Positions 32,576 through 41,028 of a stretch of DNA of 64,000 nucleotides are shown here, in pieces. The first letter of the stretch is position 1; every line of letters starts with the position of its first letter. Source of the DNA: Streptomyces kaniharaensis (GTDB taxonomy: Bacteria > Actinomycetota > Actinomycetes > Streptomycetales > Streptomycetaceae). A program made the position numbers and the translations under genes. The notes below the pieces were generated by a model. That model saw only the letters and a program-made list of their open reading frames with translations, ran no database searches and was not told the DNA's origin. The stretch lies in assembly GCF_009569385.1 (NCBI RefSeq), contig NZ_WBOF01000001.1, positions 1,488,001 to 1,552,000 of the forward strand, written 5' to 3'.

Positions 32576-33526
32576 TCAGCGCGCCACGGTCAACTCCCCG
32601 ATCAGGCGCCGGTAGACGTCGAAGGCGGGCTTGCGGGAGTAGTCGTCCCGGAGCAGCCCGAAGTGATGGAACAGGCCCGGGCCCGCGCTGTCGGCGTCCC
32701 GGAGGGCGAAGAACGCGTAGCCGGTGACGGCGAGTTCGTCGGCCAGGCCGGCGACCGTCCGCACCACCTCCTCGACCACCTCCGCCTGCCGCGCCTCGTC
32801 GCGCCCCGGGCCGGTGGGCCAGCCGTTCTCGCAGATCCGGATCGGCACCCCCGGGCCGATGCCCGCCGCGGTCAGCGCGGCCCGCCGGAAGCCGGTGAGC
32901 ACGGCCCGTACGGCGTCGGCGAGTTGAGCCGGTGGGACCGGTCGGAAGACGTCCGGGAAGAAGTCCAGGCCGACGTAGTCGAGCGCACGGTGGAAGCGCT
33001 CGTCGGCGAGCCGCCCGAGGTCCGTCCAGAAGGTGTCGGCCGGGTCGAACGACGGCACCGCGTTGAAGCCGACCGCCAGGTCGTCGTATCCGCAGGCCAG
33101 GGCCTCCTCCTTGGCCGCGATCACCCCGTCGACCAGCGCCTGGAGGACGTTCGGGATGCTGCCGTCCACGGGCGGGAGGTCCAGGTTCGGCTCCTCGCAG
33201 ATCTGGAGGACGGCGAGGCGGTGGCCCTCGGCCCGGACGGTTCGCCGGACGAACTCCGTCCAACCGTCCAACTGGCCGGCGGGATTGCGGAACTGGAGCA
33301 CGAGGTCGAGCTTCCGGCCGTCGGCGGCGTACTGCTCCGGACACTCAGGGCTGTGCGCGCCGCTGGGGTGGGAGCGATAGGCGCGGACGAGCAACTCGGG
33401 CGCTTCGCCCTGGAGTTCACTCAGGGCGGCGGTGATCAGCGCCGGGTCGTCGGGGCGGACGGGCTCGATGATGCCGGTGTCGTCGCCGGTCAGCCCGCCG
33501 GGATAGATGCCGAAGGTGAAGGTCAT
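32576..33526 (-). CDS. TIM-barrel glycoside-hydrolase-like protein, unassigned family
   Basis: 316 residues, cytoplasmic (no signal peptide). Two spaced Glu sites look like a retaining clan GH-A pair: VLQICEEPNLDLPPVDGSIP (acid/base Glu after strand 4) and IRICENGWPTGPGRDEARQA (nucleophile in E-N-G-W after strand 7). Other barrel strands: YVGLDFFPDVF, GYAFFALRDADSAGPGLFHH. Family is not clear; ENGW also occurs in GH1-like barrels. ATG at 33526. It is divergent from a TetR gene with a palindrome between, so it is probably induced by a small molecule, perhaps a plant or microbial glycoside (inference). Confidence 0.65.
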   Translation of the reverse strand: MTFTFGIYPGGLTGDDTGIIEPVRPDDPALITAALSELQGEAPELLVRAYRSHPSGAHSPECPEQYAADGRKLDLVLQFRNPAGQLDGWTEFVRRTVRAEGHRLAVLQICEEPNLDLPPVDGSIPNVLQALVDGVIAAKEEALACGYDDLAVGFNAVPSFDPADTFWTDLGRLADERFHRALDYVGLDFFPDVFRPVPPAQLADAVRAVLTGFRRAALTAAGIGPGVPIRICENGWPTGPGRDEARQAEVVEEVVRTVAGLADELAVTGYAFFALRDADSAGPGLFHHFGLLRDDYSRKPAFDVYRRLIGELTVAR

Positions 33527-33549
33527 GCCGCCACCGTAGCCGATATTTT

Positions 33550-33579
33550 TGGTGTCACTGCAAATTTAGTGTGACACCA
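33550..33579. promoter_or_regulatory. TetR operator palindrome
   Basis: TGGTGTCAC (33550-33558) and GTGACACCA (33571-33579), perfect 9-bp arms around AT-rich TGCAAATTTAGT, 24 bases from each divergent start. It fits autoregulation plus repression of the glycosidase-like gene. Confidence 0.7.
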
Positions 33580-33602
33580 TGATTCTGCCGTAGGCTGCCG
33601 CC

Positions 33603-34232
33603 ATGGGACTTCGCGAACTCAAGAAGCAGCAGACCCGGGCCTTGCTGTCCGACACCGCCATGGGCCTGTTCGCCGATCGCGGGTTCGAACAGGTCACGGT
33701 GGCCGAGGTGGCCCGGGCCGCCGGGGTCTCGACCAACACCGTGTTCAACTACTTCCCCACCAAGGAGGACCTGTTCTTCGACCGGCAGGACGAGGTCGTG
33801 GCGCACCTGGCCGAGGTGGTCCGGGGCCGGCCCACGGGCGGTTCCGCCGTCGCGGCGGTCCGGGCCGACCTGCTGGCGGCGCTGGCGGGCGGTGAACCGA
33901 CCGTCGGGCTGCACCCGGCGATGGCGACGTTCTGGCGAATCGTCGCGGACAGCCCGGCACTGCGGGCCCGGCTGCTGGAGCTGGGCGAACGCGCCGAGGC
34001 GGCGCTGGCCACGGCCCTGGCGGAGGAGTCGGGAGCCGGGCCGGACGACCCCCTCCCCCGGGTGCTGGCCGGCGCGATCGCGGGCGCGCACCAGGCCGTG
34101 CTGGCGGAGATCCGGCGGGGCATGGTGGCCGGAGAGCCGGTGGAGACCGTCCGCAGGCGCGTCGAGGCGGCTGTGGAGCGGGCGTTCGGCCTGCTGGCGT
34201 CCGGACTCGACGGCTACCCGGCGGGCCGCTGA
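33603..34232 (+). CDS. TetR-family repressor
   Basis: 209 residues. HTH: ALLSDTAMGLFADRGFEQVT, VAEVARAAGVSTNTVFNYFP and TKEDLFFDRQDEVVA. The C-terminal ligand domain is not assignable. ATG at 33603. It is divergent from the TIM-barrel gene with a shared operator at 33550-33579; that neighbour is its most likely target. Confidence 0.9.
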   Translation: MGLRELKKQQTRALLSDTAMGLFADRGFEQVTVAEVARAAGVSTNTVFNYFPTKEDLFFDRQDEVVAHLAEVVRGRPTGGSAVAAVRADLLAALAGGEPTVGLHPAMATFWRIVADSPALRARLLELGERAEAALATALAEESGAGPDDPLPRVLAGAIAGAHQAVLAEIRRGMVAGEPVETVRRRVEAAVERAFGLLASGLDGYPAGR

Positions 34233-34353
34233 ACCCGCTCGGCCTCCCCCGGGCCGCACTCCACAGATCCTCGGATCCGGAGACGAAGACCAGCCGAACG
34301 GCGCATGAGCCGACGCCGTCCACGGGTCGAGCGGCATGGCCTAGGTTGGGGGG

Positions 34354-35067
34354 ATGACCACCGAGGACCAGCGCCAGGACCGGCCCGCCCCGCTCGTCGC
34401 CGTCGCCTCCGCCGAGGCCGTCCTGCGGCACCCCGAGGCGGGCGAGCACCTGCTCACCGCCCTCGAACACGAGCGTGCCGCGCGCTTCCGGAAGGAGTCC
34501 GGGCGGCGGGACTTCACCGCCGGCCACGTCCTGGTCCGGCTGTGCGCCGCACGGCTGCTCGGCGTGCCGGTCACCACCCTGACGCTCGCCCAGAACTGCC
34601 CCGACTGCGGCCGGGCTGACCACGGCAAGCCGTTCCTGCCGGACCACCCGGACGTCCACGTGAGCCTGTCGCACACCCACGGGGTGGTCGCGGCCGCCGC
34701 CGGGTTCGATCCGGTCGGCGTGGACGTCGAGCTGGCTGCGCGCGGCGGCACGCTCCGCGGGGTGGCCGAGCGGGTGCTCACCCCGGCCGAACTGGCGCTG
34801 GTCGACGCGGCCCCGGAGCCGGAACGGGCCTTCCTGCGGCTGTGGGTGCGGAAGGAGTCGCTGATCAAGATCGGGCGGGCGAGCATGGACACCCTGTCCG
34901 AGGTCGACCTCTCCGCGGTGCCCCTGGACGTCCCGGCGGACGGCCCGCTCCGCAGCCGGTACCGGGATCTTCACCTGCTCGACTGGACGGACCCCGGGCA
35001 CGGGGCGGCGGTGGCGGCGGTCAGCACCGCCGAGCCGCGGGTCGTCGAGCTGACGACGGCGGGCTGA
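34354..35067 (+). CDS. 4'-phosphopantetheinyl transferase (Sfp type)
   Basis: 237 residues. It loads the CoA phosphopantetheine arm onto carrier proteins of polyketide, peptide or fatty-acid synthases. Motifs: DVHVSLSHTHGVVAAAA, GVDVELAARGG (magnesium-binding D-x-E) and FLRLWVRKESLIKIGRASMD (W-x-x-K-E-S/A-x-x-K). A CPDCGRADHGKP motif precedes the active half, as in many actinomycete members. Stand-alone, with no PKS/NRPS in the window, so it is probably a general activator. A 24-bp direct repeat follows the stop. Confidence 0.93.
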   Translation: MTTEDQRQDRPAPLVAVASAEAVLRHPEAGEHLLTALEHERAARFRKESGRRDFTAGHVLVRLCAARLLGVPVTTLTLAQNCPDCGRADHGKPFLPDHPDVHVSLSHTHGVVAAAAGFDPVGVDVELAARGGTLRGVAERVLTPAELALVDAAPEPERAFLRLWVRKESLIKIGRASMDTLSEVDLSAVPLDVPADGPLRSRYRDLHLLDWTDPGHGAAVAAVSTAEPRVVELTTAG

Positions 35068-35080
35068 AGGGGCCCGGAGG

Positions 35081-35143
35081 GCGAGCCGGGTCAGCCGAGG
35101 TGAGCTGGGGCGAGCCGGAGCGAGCCGGGTCAGCCGAGGTGAG
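35081..35143. repeat. 24-bp direct repeat after the PPTase stop
   Basis: An identical 24-mer starting GCGAGCCGGGTCAGCCGAGG occurs at 35081-35104 and 35120-35143, separated by a degenerate half unit. Confidence 0.9.
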
Positions 35144-35255
35144 TCCACCCGAGCGGTGGGCCGCCGGGTAAGCGGTGTTAGCGTGCCGGATCGGGCGCCG
35201 GAACCGAGCGCCCGCCGAGTCAGCTTCCCACCGCCGGATTAAGGGTGTCCCCGCC

Positions 35256-35738
35256 ATGGCCAAGTTCCTGCTGAGCCTGCACGTCCTCGCCTCGGTCCTG
35301 TTCATAGGCCCGGTCGCGGTGGCCGTCAGCATGTTCCCGCGCCGGGCGAAGGCGGCGCTGGCCGGCGGGCCCGACCAGGCCTCCGACGCCGGGGTGCTGC
35401 GGATCCTGCACCGGATCACCCAGGTCTACGCGCTGCTGGGGGTGGCCGTGCCGGTCATGGGCATCGGGCTGGCCCAGGTGATGGACGTGCTCGGGCAGTC
35501 CTGGCTGATCGTCTCGATGGTGCTGACCGCCGTCGCCGCGCTCTCGCTGCTGCTGTTCGTGCTGCCCGGGCAGCAGGCCGCCGTGGACGCGCTGGGTCTC
35601 GACTCCGGGGACGAGCAGCACGGCAAGGCCGTCCAGGGCCTGCGGCTGCTGCCGATGACGGCCGGGGTGTTCAACCTGCTGTGGGCGGTGGTCGTGGTGC
35701 TGATGATCGTCCGGCCGGGGTCGACCACCGGCGTCTGA
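35256..35738 (+). CDS. DUF2269-family membrane protein
   Basis: 160 residues, four TM helices. FLLSLHVLASVLFIGPVAVA at the N-terminus and RRAKAALAGG loop fit the DUF2269 family. ATG at 35256 with AAGGG 13 bases upstream. The conserved H in the first helix is typical of heme- or copper-related four-helix membrane proteins, but no function is established. Monocistronic. Confidence 0.75.
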   Translation: MAKFLLSLHVLASVLFIGPVAVAVSMFPRRAKAALAGGPDQASDAGVLRILHRITQVYALLGVAVPVMGIGLAQVMDVLGQSWLIVSMVLTAVAALSLLLFVLPGQQAAVDALGLDSGDEQHGKAVQGLRLLPMTAGVFNLLWAVVVVLMIVRPGSTTGV

Positions 35739-35740
35739 TG

Positions 35741-35775
35741 TCTCTTCCGGTCCGAAGGTCTCTTCCGGTCCGAAG
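35741..35775. repeat. 17-bp direct repeat after the DUF2269 stop
   Basis: TCTCTTCCGGTCCGAAG at 35741-35757 and again at 35759-35775, starting 2 bases after the stop codon. Confidence 0.9.
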
Positions 35776-35781
35776 TCCCTG

Positions 35782-36774
35782 CTAGCGGGCGGCGCCCGGC
35801 CGTTGGAGCGGGACGCCCGCGCGCTTGATCGCGCGGGCGACGATCGCGGTCTCGGCCCGGATCACCCCGAACGGGCCGAGGGTGTCGGTGAGGAACCGGT
35901 AGAGCCCGCCGTGGTCCGGGCAGAACACGGCGGCCATCAGGTTGGTCGGGCCGCTGGTGGCAAGCACGCCGTGCACCTGCGGATGCCGGGCCAGCGCCGT
36001 GCCGACCTCGGCGAGCCGGCCGGGCGGCACGTCCAGCCAGAGGTTCGCGTCCACGGCCATGCCGAGCAGCCGGGGGTCGACGGTGGCGTGGGTGCGCAGC
36101 AGCCCGGCGTCGTCCAGCCGGTGCAGCCGGCGCCGGACGGTCGACTCGGGTGCGCCGACGGCTGCGGCGAGGGCGGCGTGCGGCTGCCGGGCGTCCTCGG
36201 CGAGCCGGGCCAGCAGCGCGCGGTCCAGCTCGTCCAGCGGCGGGGGCGTCGCGGGGCGGGGCGGAACGGGCCGGGCGAGGGCGGCGGCCTCGGCCTCGTC
36301 CAGGTAGCCGGCCTGCCACTGCCCGGCGTCGGCGAAGGCGTGCAGGACGGCATGGGTGGTGGTCTCGGTCACGGCGGCCGTCGCGGGAAGCTGCCCGTAC
36401 AGCAGGCGGTCGCGGGCGCCCGTGTCGCTCAGCATGACGGCGCCGATCTCCTGGCCGCCGAGCATCACGTCGACGAACGGGACGTCCGGGCGGTCGGACA
36501 GCGCCCGCGCGATGGCGTCCACCGTGCCGCGCAGGACCCGCACGCGCAGCAGCAGCGCGCCGACGGCCGCGTCCTCGACGTCGGGCATCCGCACCACCCG
36601 CAGTACGCCGGCCTGCTGCATCCGGGACAGGCGGCGGGTGACCGTCCGGGCGGACACGCCCAGCACCTCGGCGATCTGGCCGGTCTCGGCCCGTCCGTCC
36701 ACCTGGAGGGCGCAGACCAGGCGGCGGTCGAGAGTGTCGAGAACGGTGTCCGGATCGGCAGTCGAAAGGTCCAT
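35782..36774 (-). CDS. Double Lrp/AsnC-family regulator (tandem fusion)
   Basis: 330 residues, about twice the usual 150. Unit 1: VLDTLDRRLVCALQVDGRAE and VLGVSARTVTRRLSRMQQAG. Unit 2 (from about residue 178): LDELDRALLARLAEDARQPH and AVGAPESTVRRRLHRLDDAG, each followed by a RAM-type ligand domain. Such tandem proteins are known in Streptomyces. ATG at 36774. It is divergent from the inositol-monophosphatase-like gene with 120 bases between; its target is not evident. Confidence 0.88.
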   Translation of the reverse strand: MDLSTADPDTVLDTLDRRLVCALQVDGRAETGQIAEVLGVSARTVTRRLSRMQQAGVLRVVRMPDVEDAAVGALLLRVRVLRGTVDAIARALSDRPDVPFVDVMLGGQEIGAVMLSDTGARDRLLYGQLPATAAVTETTTHAVLHAFADAGQWQAGYLDEAEAAALARPVPPRPATPPPLDELDRALLARLAEDARQPHAALAAAVGAPESTVRRRLHRLDDAGLLRTHATVDPRLLGMAVDANLWLDVPPGRLAEVGTALARHPQVHGVLATSGPTNLMAAVFCPDHGGLYRFLTDTLGPFGVIRAETAIVARAIKRAGVPLQRPGAAR

Positions 36775-36894
36775 GGCGTCCGATCTCCGCCGTTCTGGCG
36801 AGCTTGAGCGTCCTGTCCAGCAGATCTGACGGTACTCCTTGTCCTGCCGCGGCCGGAACCACTCCGGCCCGGGACGGAGACAGGGAGTACGGCG

Positions 36895-37695
36895 ATGGAG
36901 CTGTGGACGCTGACGGAGGGCGTGGAGGCCGCGGTGCGCGAGGTCGGCGCGAAGCTGGCGGCGCAGCGGCCCGCCGAGCCCACCCCGGGGCGGACGCCCC
37001 AGGAGGCGATGGCGCGCTTCGCCGAGGTGGACGGCCCGGCCGCCGCCGAACTGCGGGAGCGGCTGGCCGCCCTGCGCCCGGCGGCCGGGTGGGTCGACGA
37101 GGAGCTCGACGGCACGGTGCCCGCCGAGGGCGAGTGGTGGCTATGCGACGCCACCGACGGCGCCGTGCAGTACCTGCTCGGCCAGCCGCAGTGGGCGGTC
37201 ACCGCGACGCTCGTCCGGGACGGCGCGGCCGTGCTGGCCGTGGTGCACGCGCCCGAACTCGCCGGCGGGCGGACCTACCGCGCGGTGCTCGGCGGCGGCG
37301 CGCAGCTGGACGGGCGGCCGATCGCGCCGCTGCCGCGCGAGCTGGGGGTGACCGTCGCCGGCACCAGCCAGCCGCCGCTGGTCGCCGCCGACCCGGTGGC
37401 GCTGCGCCGGGCCGGCGAATCGCTGTCCGCGATGGCGGGCGCCGTGCTGGCGGTGCGCAACCTCGGGCCGACCGCCCTCCAGGTGGCCCAGGTCGGCTCC
37501 GGGCACCTGTCGCTGTTCTGGGAGTACGGCGCCGACGCGGGCAACCTGCTGTCCGGCGCGCTGATCGCGAGCGAGGCGGGCGCGACGGTGACGGACGCCG
37601 CCGGAGCGGCCTGGACGGCCACCGCCGACAGCTTCCTCGCCGCCGCGCCCGGGCTGCACGAGGACGCGGTGGGGGTGCTGCGGGCCGTCAGCTGA
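36895..37695 (+). CDS. Inositol-monophosphatase-family protein
   Basis: 266 residues. The metal site is recognisable but modified: GEWWLCDATDGAVQYLLGQP stands where W-x-I-D-P-I-D-G-T-x-N is usual, keeping both Asp and Gly. GWVDEELDG replaces the G-E-E motif and NLLSGALIASEAGATVTDAA is the C-terminal W-D-x-A-A-G region with the Asp changed to Asn. The missing third metal ligand suggests altered or lost phosphatase activity. ATG at 36895 with GGGAG upstream. The stop overlaps the convergent amidohydrolase stop by 8 bases. Confidence 0.8.
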   Translation: MELWTLTEGVEAAVREVGAKLAAQRPAEPTPGRTPQEAMARFAEVDGPAAAELRERLAALRPAAGWVDEELDGTVPAEGEWWLCDATDGAVQYLLGQPQWAVTATLVRDGAAVLAVVHAPELAGGRTYRAVLGGGAQLDGRPIAPLPRELGVTVAGTSQPPLVAADPVALRRAGESLSAMAGAVLAVRNLGPTALQVAQVGSGHLSLFWEYGADAGNLLSGALIASEAGATVTDAAGAAWTATADSFLAAAPGLHEDAVGVLRAVS

Positions 37696-38575
37696 TCCCG
37701 AAGAGCGCGGCCGCGTTGTCGTGGCAGACGGCCCGCAGCCACTCCTCCCCCAGGCCCAGCCCGGCCAGCGCCTCCAGCTGGTGGACGTACCGGTACGGGA
37801 TGTTCGGGAAGTCGCTGCCGAGCAGGATGCGGTCCTGCAGCCCGCGCACGCGCGGCAGTTCGTCGCGCGGGAACGGGACGTCGGCCTCGGCGAAGTCGGT
37901 GAACGCGATGGTGGTGTCCAGCCGGACGGCGCGGTGGCGCTCCGCGAGGTCGAGGAAGTCCCGGTACTCGGGCATGCCGAGATGGGCGACCACCAGCACC
38001 AGCCCCGGGTGCCGGGCCAGCACCTCGGCGATCGGGCCGGGGCCGGTGAACCTGCCGGGCACCGGCCCGGATCCGCAGTGCGTCACCACCGGGGTGCCGG
38101 TCTCGGCGAGCAGGCCCCACACCTCGTCCAGCCGCCGGTCCGCCGGGTCGTAGCCGCCGACCTGGAGGTGCGCCTTGAACACCCGGGCGCCGTCCTCGAT
38201 CGCGCGCGCCACGTACCCGGGCGCCTCGGGCTCGGGGAAGAACGTCGCGGTGTGCAGGCAGTCCGGGGTGCGGGCGGCGAAGTCGGCGGACCAGGCGTTC
38301 AGCCACGCGGCCATGCCGGGCTTGTGCGGGTAGAGCATGGACGTGAACGCACGGACGCCGAAGTCCCGCAGCCGCCGGACGCGCTGCTCCTCCGCCTCGC
38401 GGTAGGTGATCGGCCAGGGGCGGTTCACCAGCGGGCCGGCGGCGTCGAAGTACGCCCACACCTTGTCGAGGACGCTCTTCGGCATGAAGTGGGTGTGCAC
38501 GTCCATCAGGCCGGGGAGGCCGAGAGCCCGCCAGAAGGCGCGGACTTTCTCGGCCTCGTCGGTCACCGGGTTCAT
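37688..38575 (-). CDS. Amidohydrolase 2 family metal-dependent hydrolase/decarboxylase
   Basis: 295 residues. Barrel metal ligands: MDVHTHF (H-x-H), VVTHCGSGP, VVAHLGMPEY and LLGSDFPNIPY (final Asp); FKAHLQVGGYDP carries the strand-4 region. The family includes ACMSD-type decarboxylases and lactonases. ATG at 38575 overlaps the acyl-CoA dehydrogenase stop (ATGA). Third gene of the TetR / AidB-like / amidohydrolase operon; the combination suggests a small catabolic or detoxifying unit (inference). Confidence 0.85.
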   Translation of the reverse strand: MNPVTDEAEKVRAFWRALGLPGLMDVHTHFMPKSVLDKVWAYFDAAGPLVNRPWPITYREAEEQRVRRLRDFGVRAFTSMLYPHKPGMAAWLNAWSADFAARTPDCLHTATFFPEPEAPGYVARAIEDGARVFKAHLQVGGYDPADRRLDEVWGLLAETGTPVVTHCGSGPVPGRFTGPGPIAEVLARHPGLVLVVAHLGMPEYRDFLDLAERHRAVRLDTTIAFTDFAEADVPFPRDELPRVRGLQDRILLGSDFPNIPYRYVHQLEALAGLGLGEEWLRAVCHDNAAALFGIS

Positions 38576-40206
38576 GCGGGCACCGGGCGGGCGCGGTCGA
38601 TGATCCCGGCCACGTCCAGGCCGGCCGGCAGGGTGCCGAAGGCCGCCCCGTGATCGCCGCCGAGGCGGGTGGCGCAGAACGCGTCGGCCACCGCCGGGCT
38701 GCCGTACCGGACCAGCAGCGAGCCCTGGAAGGCCAGGGCCATGGCCTCGACCAGCCGGCGGGTCCGGTACTCCAGGTCGGTCAGGTCGGTGAGCTGCTTG
38801 CGCAGGTCGGCCACGGCCGCGTCCAGACGGCGGTCCGCCCCGGCGGCGGCGTCGAGTTCGCCGAGGAAGGCGTCGACGGTCTCCGGGCGCCTGGCCATGG
38901 CGCGCAGCGCGTCCAGGGCGGCGACGTTCCCGGAGCCCTCCCAGATCGAGACCAGCGGCGCCTCGCGGTACAGCCGGGGCATGCCGGACTCCTCCACGTA
39001 GCCGTTGCCGCCCAGGCACTCCAGCGCCTCCGCCGCGTGCGCCGGACCGCGCTTGCAGACCCAGTACTTGGCGACGGCCAGGCCCAACCGCCGTACCAGC
39101 ACCTCGGTTTCGTCCCCGGCGAGGGCGAGGTCGGTGGCGTGGGCGAGCCGCATGGCGACGGCGGTGGCCGCCTCGGACTCCACCACCAGGTCGGCCAGCA
39201 CGTTGCGCATCAGCGGCTGGTCCACCAGCGCCCTGCCGAACGCCCGCCGGTGGAGCGCGTGGTGGATCGCCCGCGTGACGCCGTAGCGCATGCCGGACGC
39301 GCCGCCGATGGTGCAGTCGAGGCGGGTCATGTTGACCATCTCGATGATGGTCGGCACGCCCCGGCCCTCCTCGCCGACCAGCCAGCCGACCGCGCCGTCG
39401 TACTCCAACTCGGCCGAGGCGTTGGACTTGTTGCCGAGCTTGTCCTTGAGCCGCATGAGGTGCAGGCGGTTGCGGCTGCCGTCCGGCAGGACCCGGGGCA
39501 GCATGAAACAGCTGAGACCGCCCGGCGCCTGGGCCAGCGTCAGGAACAGGTCGGACATCGGCGCGGAGGTGAACCACTTGTGGCCGGTGAGGCGGTAGGT
39601 GCCGTCGGCGTGCGGGGTGGCGGTGGTGGTGTTGGTGCGGACGTCCGAGCCGCCCTGCTTCTCGGTCATCGACATGCCGGCGATCAGCCCGCGCTTGCTG
39701 CGCGGCTCGCGCAGCCCGTAGTCGTACGTGGTCGCGGCCAGCAGCGGCTCCAACTCGCCCGCCAGGGACGGGTTCGCGCGCAGGGCGGGAACGGCGGCGT
39801 AGGTCATCGAGATCGGGCAGGTGTGGCCGGCCTCGACCTGGCCCCAGACGAAGAACTTCGCCGCGCGGGCCGAATGCGCGCCGGGCCGCTCGTCCCGCCA
39901 GGGCGCGGCGTGCAGGCCGTACGAGACGGCGGTGCGCATCAGCTCGTGCCAGTACGGGTGGAACTCGACCTCGTCGATCCGGTGGCCGAAGCGGTCGTGG
40001 GTGCGCAGCACGGGCGGGTTCTCGTTGGCCAGCCGGCCCCACTCGGCGGCCTGCTCGGAGCCGGCCAGGCGGCCGAGTTCACGCAGCTCCGGCTCGGCCC
40101 AGCCGGCGCCGGCCCGGTGCAGGGCGGCGAGCAGGGTGGGGTCGGCGGCGGTGTCGTGTCCGTACGGCAGGGGCACCTGGTTGGTGACCTCATGCGTCGC
40201 TGTCAT
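38572..40206 (-). CDS. AidB-like acyl-CoA dehydrogenase family protein
   Basis: 544 residues, longer than classic acyl-CoA dehydrogenases (about 380), matching AidB / DNA-alkylation-response members. FAD and fold motifs: GLIAGMSMTEKQGGSDVRTN, YRLTGHKWFTSAPMSDLFLT, LALAQAP-like, RLDCTIGGASGMRYGVTRAI, ALECLGGNGYVEESGMPRLY and REAPLVSIWEGSGNVAALDA. ATG at 40206 (MTATHE); it overlaps the TetR gene end by 17 bases. AidB itself binds DNA and may shield it from alkylation; other members are true dehydrogenases. Confidence 0.9.
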   Translation of the reverse strand: MTATHEVTNQVPLPYGHDTAADPTLLAALHRAGAGWAEPELRELGRLAGSEQAAEWGRLANENPPVLRTHDRFGHRIDEVEFHPYWHELMRTAVSYGLHAAPWRDERPGAHSARAAKFFVWGQVEAGHTCPISMTYAAVPALRANPSLAGELEPLLAATTYDYGLREPRSKRGLIAGMSMTEKQGGSDVRTNTTTATPHADGTYRLTGHKWFTSAPMSDLFLTLAQAPGGLSCFMLPRVLPDGSRNRLHLMRLKDKLGNKSNASAELEYDGAVGWLVGEEGRGVPTIIEMVNMTRLDCTIGGASGMRYGVTRAIHHALHRRAFGRALVDQPLMRNVLADLVVESEAATAVAMRLAHATDLALAGDETEVLVRRLGLAVAKYWVCKRGPAHAAEALECLGGNGYVEESGMPRLYREAPLVSIWEGSGNVAALDALRAMARRPETVDAFLGELDAAAGADRRLDAAVADLRKQLTDLTDLEYRTRRLVEAMALAFQGSLLVRYGSPAVADAFCATRLGGDHGAAFGTLPAGLDVAGIIDRARPVPA

Positions 40207-40813
40207 CGCGTCCTCCCAGGGCACGCAGGGTGAAGGAGACCAGGGCGGGGACCACCTCGGCGGTGGAATCCGTGCTGTCGGGTGCGGCGGCCAGCGGGCC
40301 GGCCAGAGCCTCGCCGACCGCGCCGACCAGGGCGGCGGCGGTCAGCACCGGATCCTGCCCGGGCAGCCGTCCGCTCGCCACGGCGGCGGCGATCTCGGTG
40401 GCGATCACGTCCCGGAACGCCCGCCGGAACACCAGGCGTTCGGCGTCCACGACCTCGTCGGCCGGCTCGACCAGCAGCGCGTACGCCAGTCGCGGCGCGC
40501 GCAGGGCACGGGCGGCGAAGGTCTCGACGACGGCGGCGATCCGCTGCTCCGGCGTCTCACGGCGGGCGACGGCGGAGTTCACCGCGGCCATCTCGCGGCT
40601 GACCACCCGGCGGAACAACTGCACCGACAGCTCGGCCTTGTTGGCGAAGTGCTGGTAGAGGCTGCCGGTGGCGATCCCGGCGCGGTCCGCCACCGCGGCC
40701 ATCGTGCAGCCGCCGTAGCCGCGTTCGGCGAGCAGCCCGACGGCCGCCTGGAGCACGGCCTCGCGCTGGGCGTCCAGGCGGGCTTGCACGGCGGGCGTGC
40801 GTCGATAGGCCAT
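40190..40813 (-). CDS. TetR-family regulator of the AidB-like operon
   Basis: 207 residues. HTH: REAVLQAAVGLLAERGYGGC, TMAAVADRAGIATGSLYQHF and ANKAELSVQLFRRVV. ATG at 40813 is the family start although the frame is open to 41281. It is first in the leftward operon and precedes an inverted repeat at 40823, so autoregulation of the three-gene unit is likely. Confidence 0.9.
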   Translation of the reverse strand: MAYRRTPAVQARLDAQREAVLQAAVGLLAERGYGGCTMAAVADRAGIATGSLYQHFANKAELSVQLFRRVVSREMAAVNSAVARRETPEQRIAAVVETFAARALRAPRLAYALLVEPADEVVDAERLVFRRAFRDVIATEIAAAVASGRLPGQDPVLTAAALVGAVGEALAGPLAAAPDSTDSTAEVVPALVSFTLRALGGRDDSDA

Positions 40814-40822
40814 GGAAGAATT

Positions 40823-40843
40823 GAAGCACTGATTCACTGCTTC
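40823..40843. promoter_or_regulatory. Candidate TetR operator
   Basis: GAAGCACTGATTCACTGCTTC: 6-bp outer arms GAAGCA/TGCTTC with CACTG/CACTG inside, 10 bases upstream of the TetR start in an AT-richer patch. Confidence 0.5.
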
Positions 40844-40854
40844 GGGGAGCGGTA

Positions 40855-40980
40855 CGGCCGGATACGGCGGAGGGTGGGTGGTCGAACACGTGGCGGAGTC
40901 CGCGGCTTGCGGCTTCGATACGGCGGAGGGCGGGCGGCTGGCGGCTTGATACGGGCGGAGGGCGCTCGGACACGTGGCGG
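40855..40980. repeat. Degenerate direct repeats
   Basis: Three GATACGG(G)CGGAGGG units (near 40862, 40918, 40948) and two ACACGTGGCGGAG units (near 40888, 40970) fill the region between the TetR promoter and the peptidase terminator. Confidence 0.75.
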
Positions 40981-41015
40981 AGGCCGCCTCCGGACGTGGT
41001 CCGGGGGCGGCCTCC
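40979..41015 (-). terminator. Terminator of the S37-like peptidase gene
   Basis: GGAGGCCGCC (40979-40988) pairs with GGCGGCCTCC (41006-41015), extended inside by TCCGG/CCGGA. It lies 14 bases past the leftward stop at 41029. Confidence 0.75.
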
Positions 41016-41028
41016 TGGGCGGTGCTCA

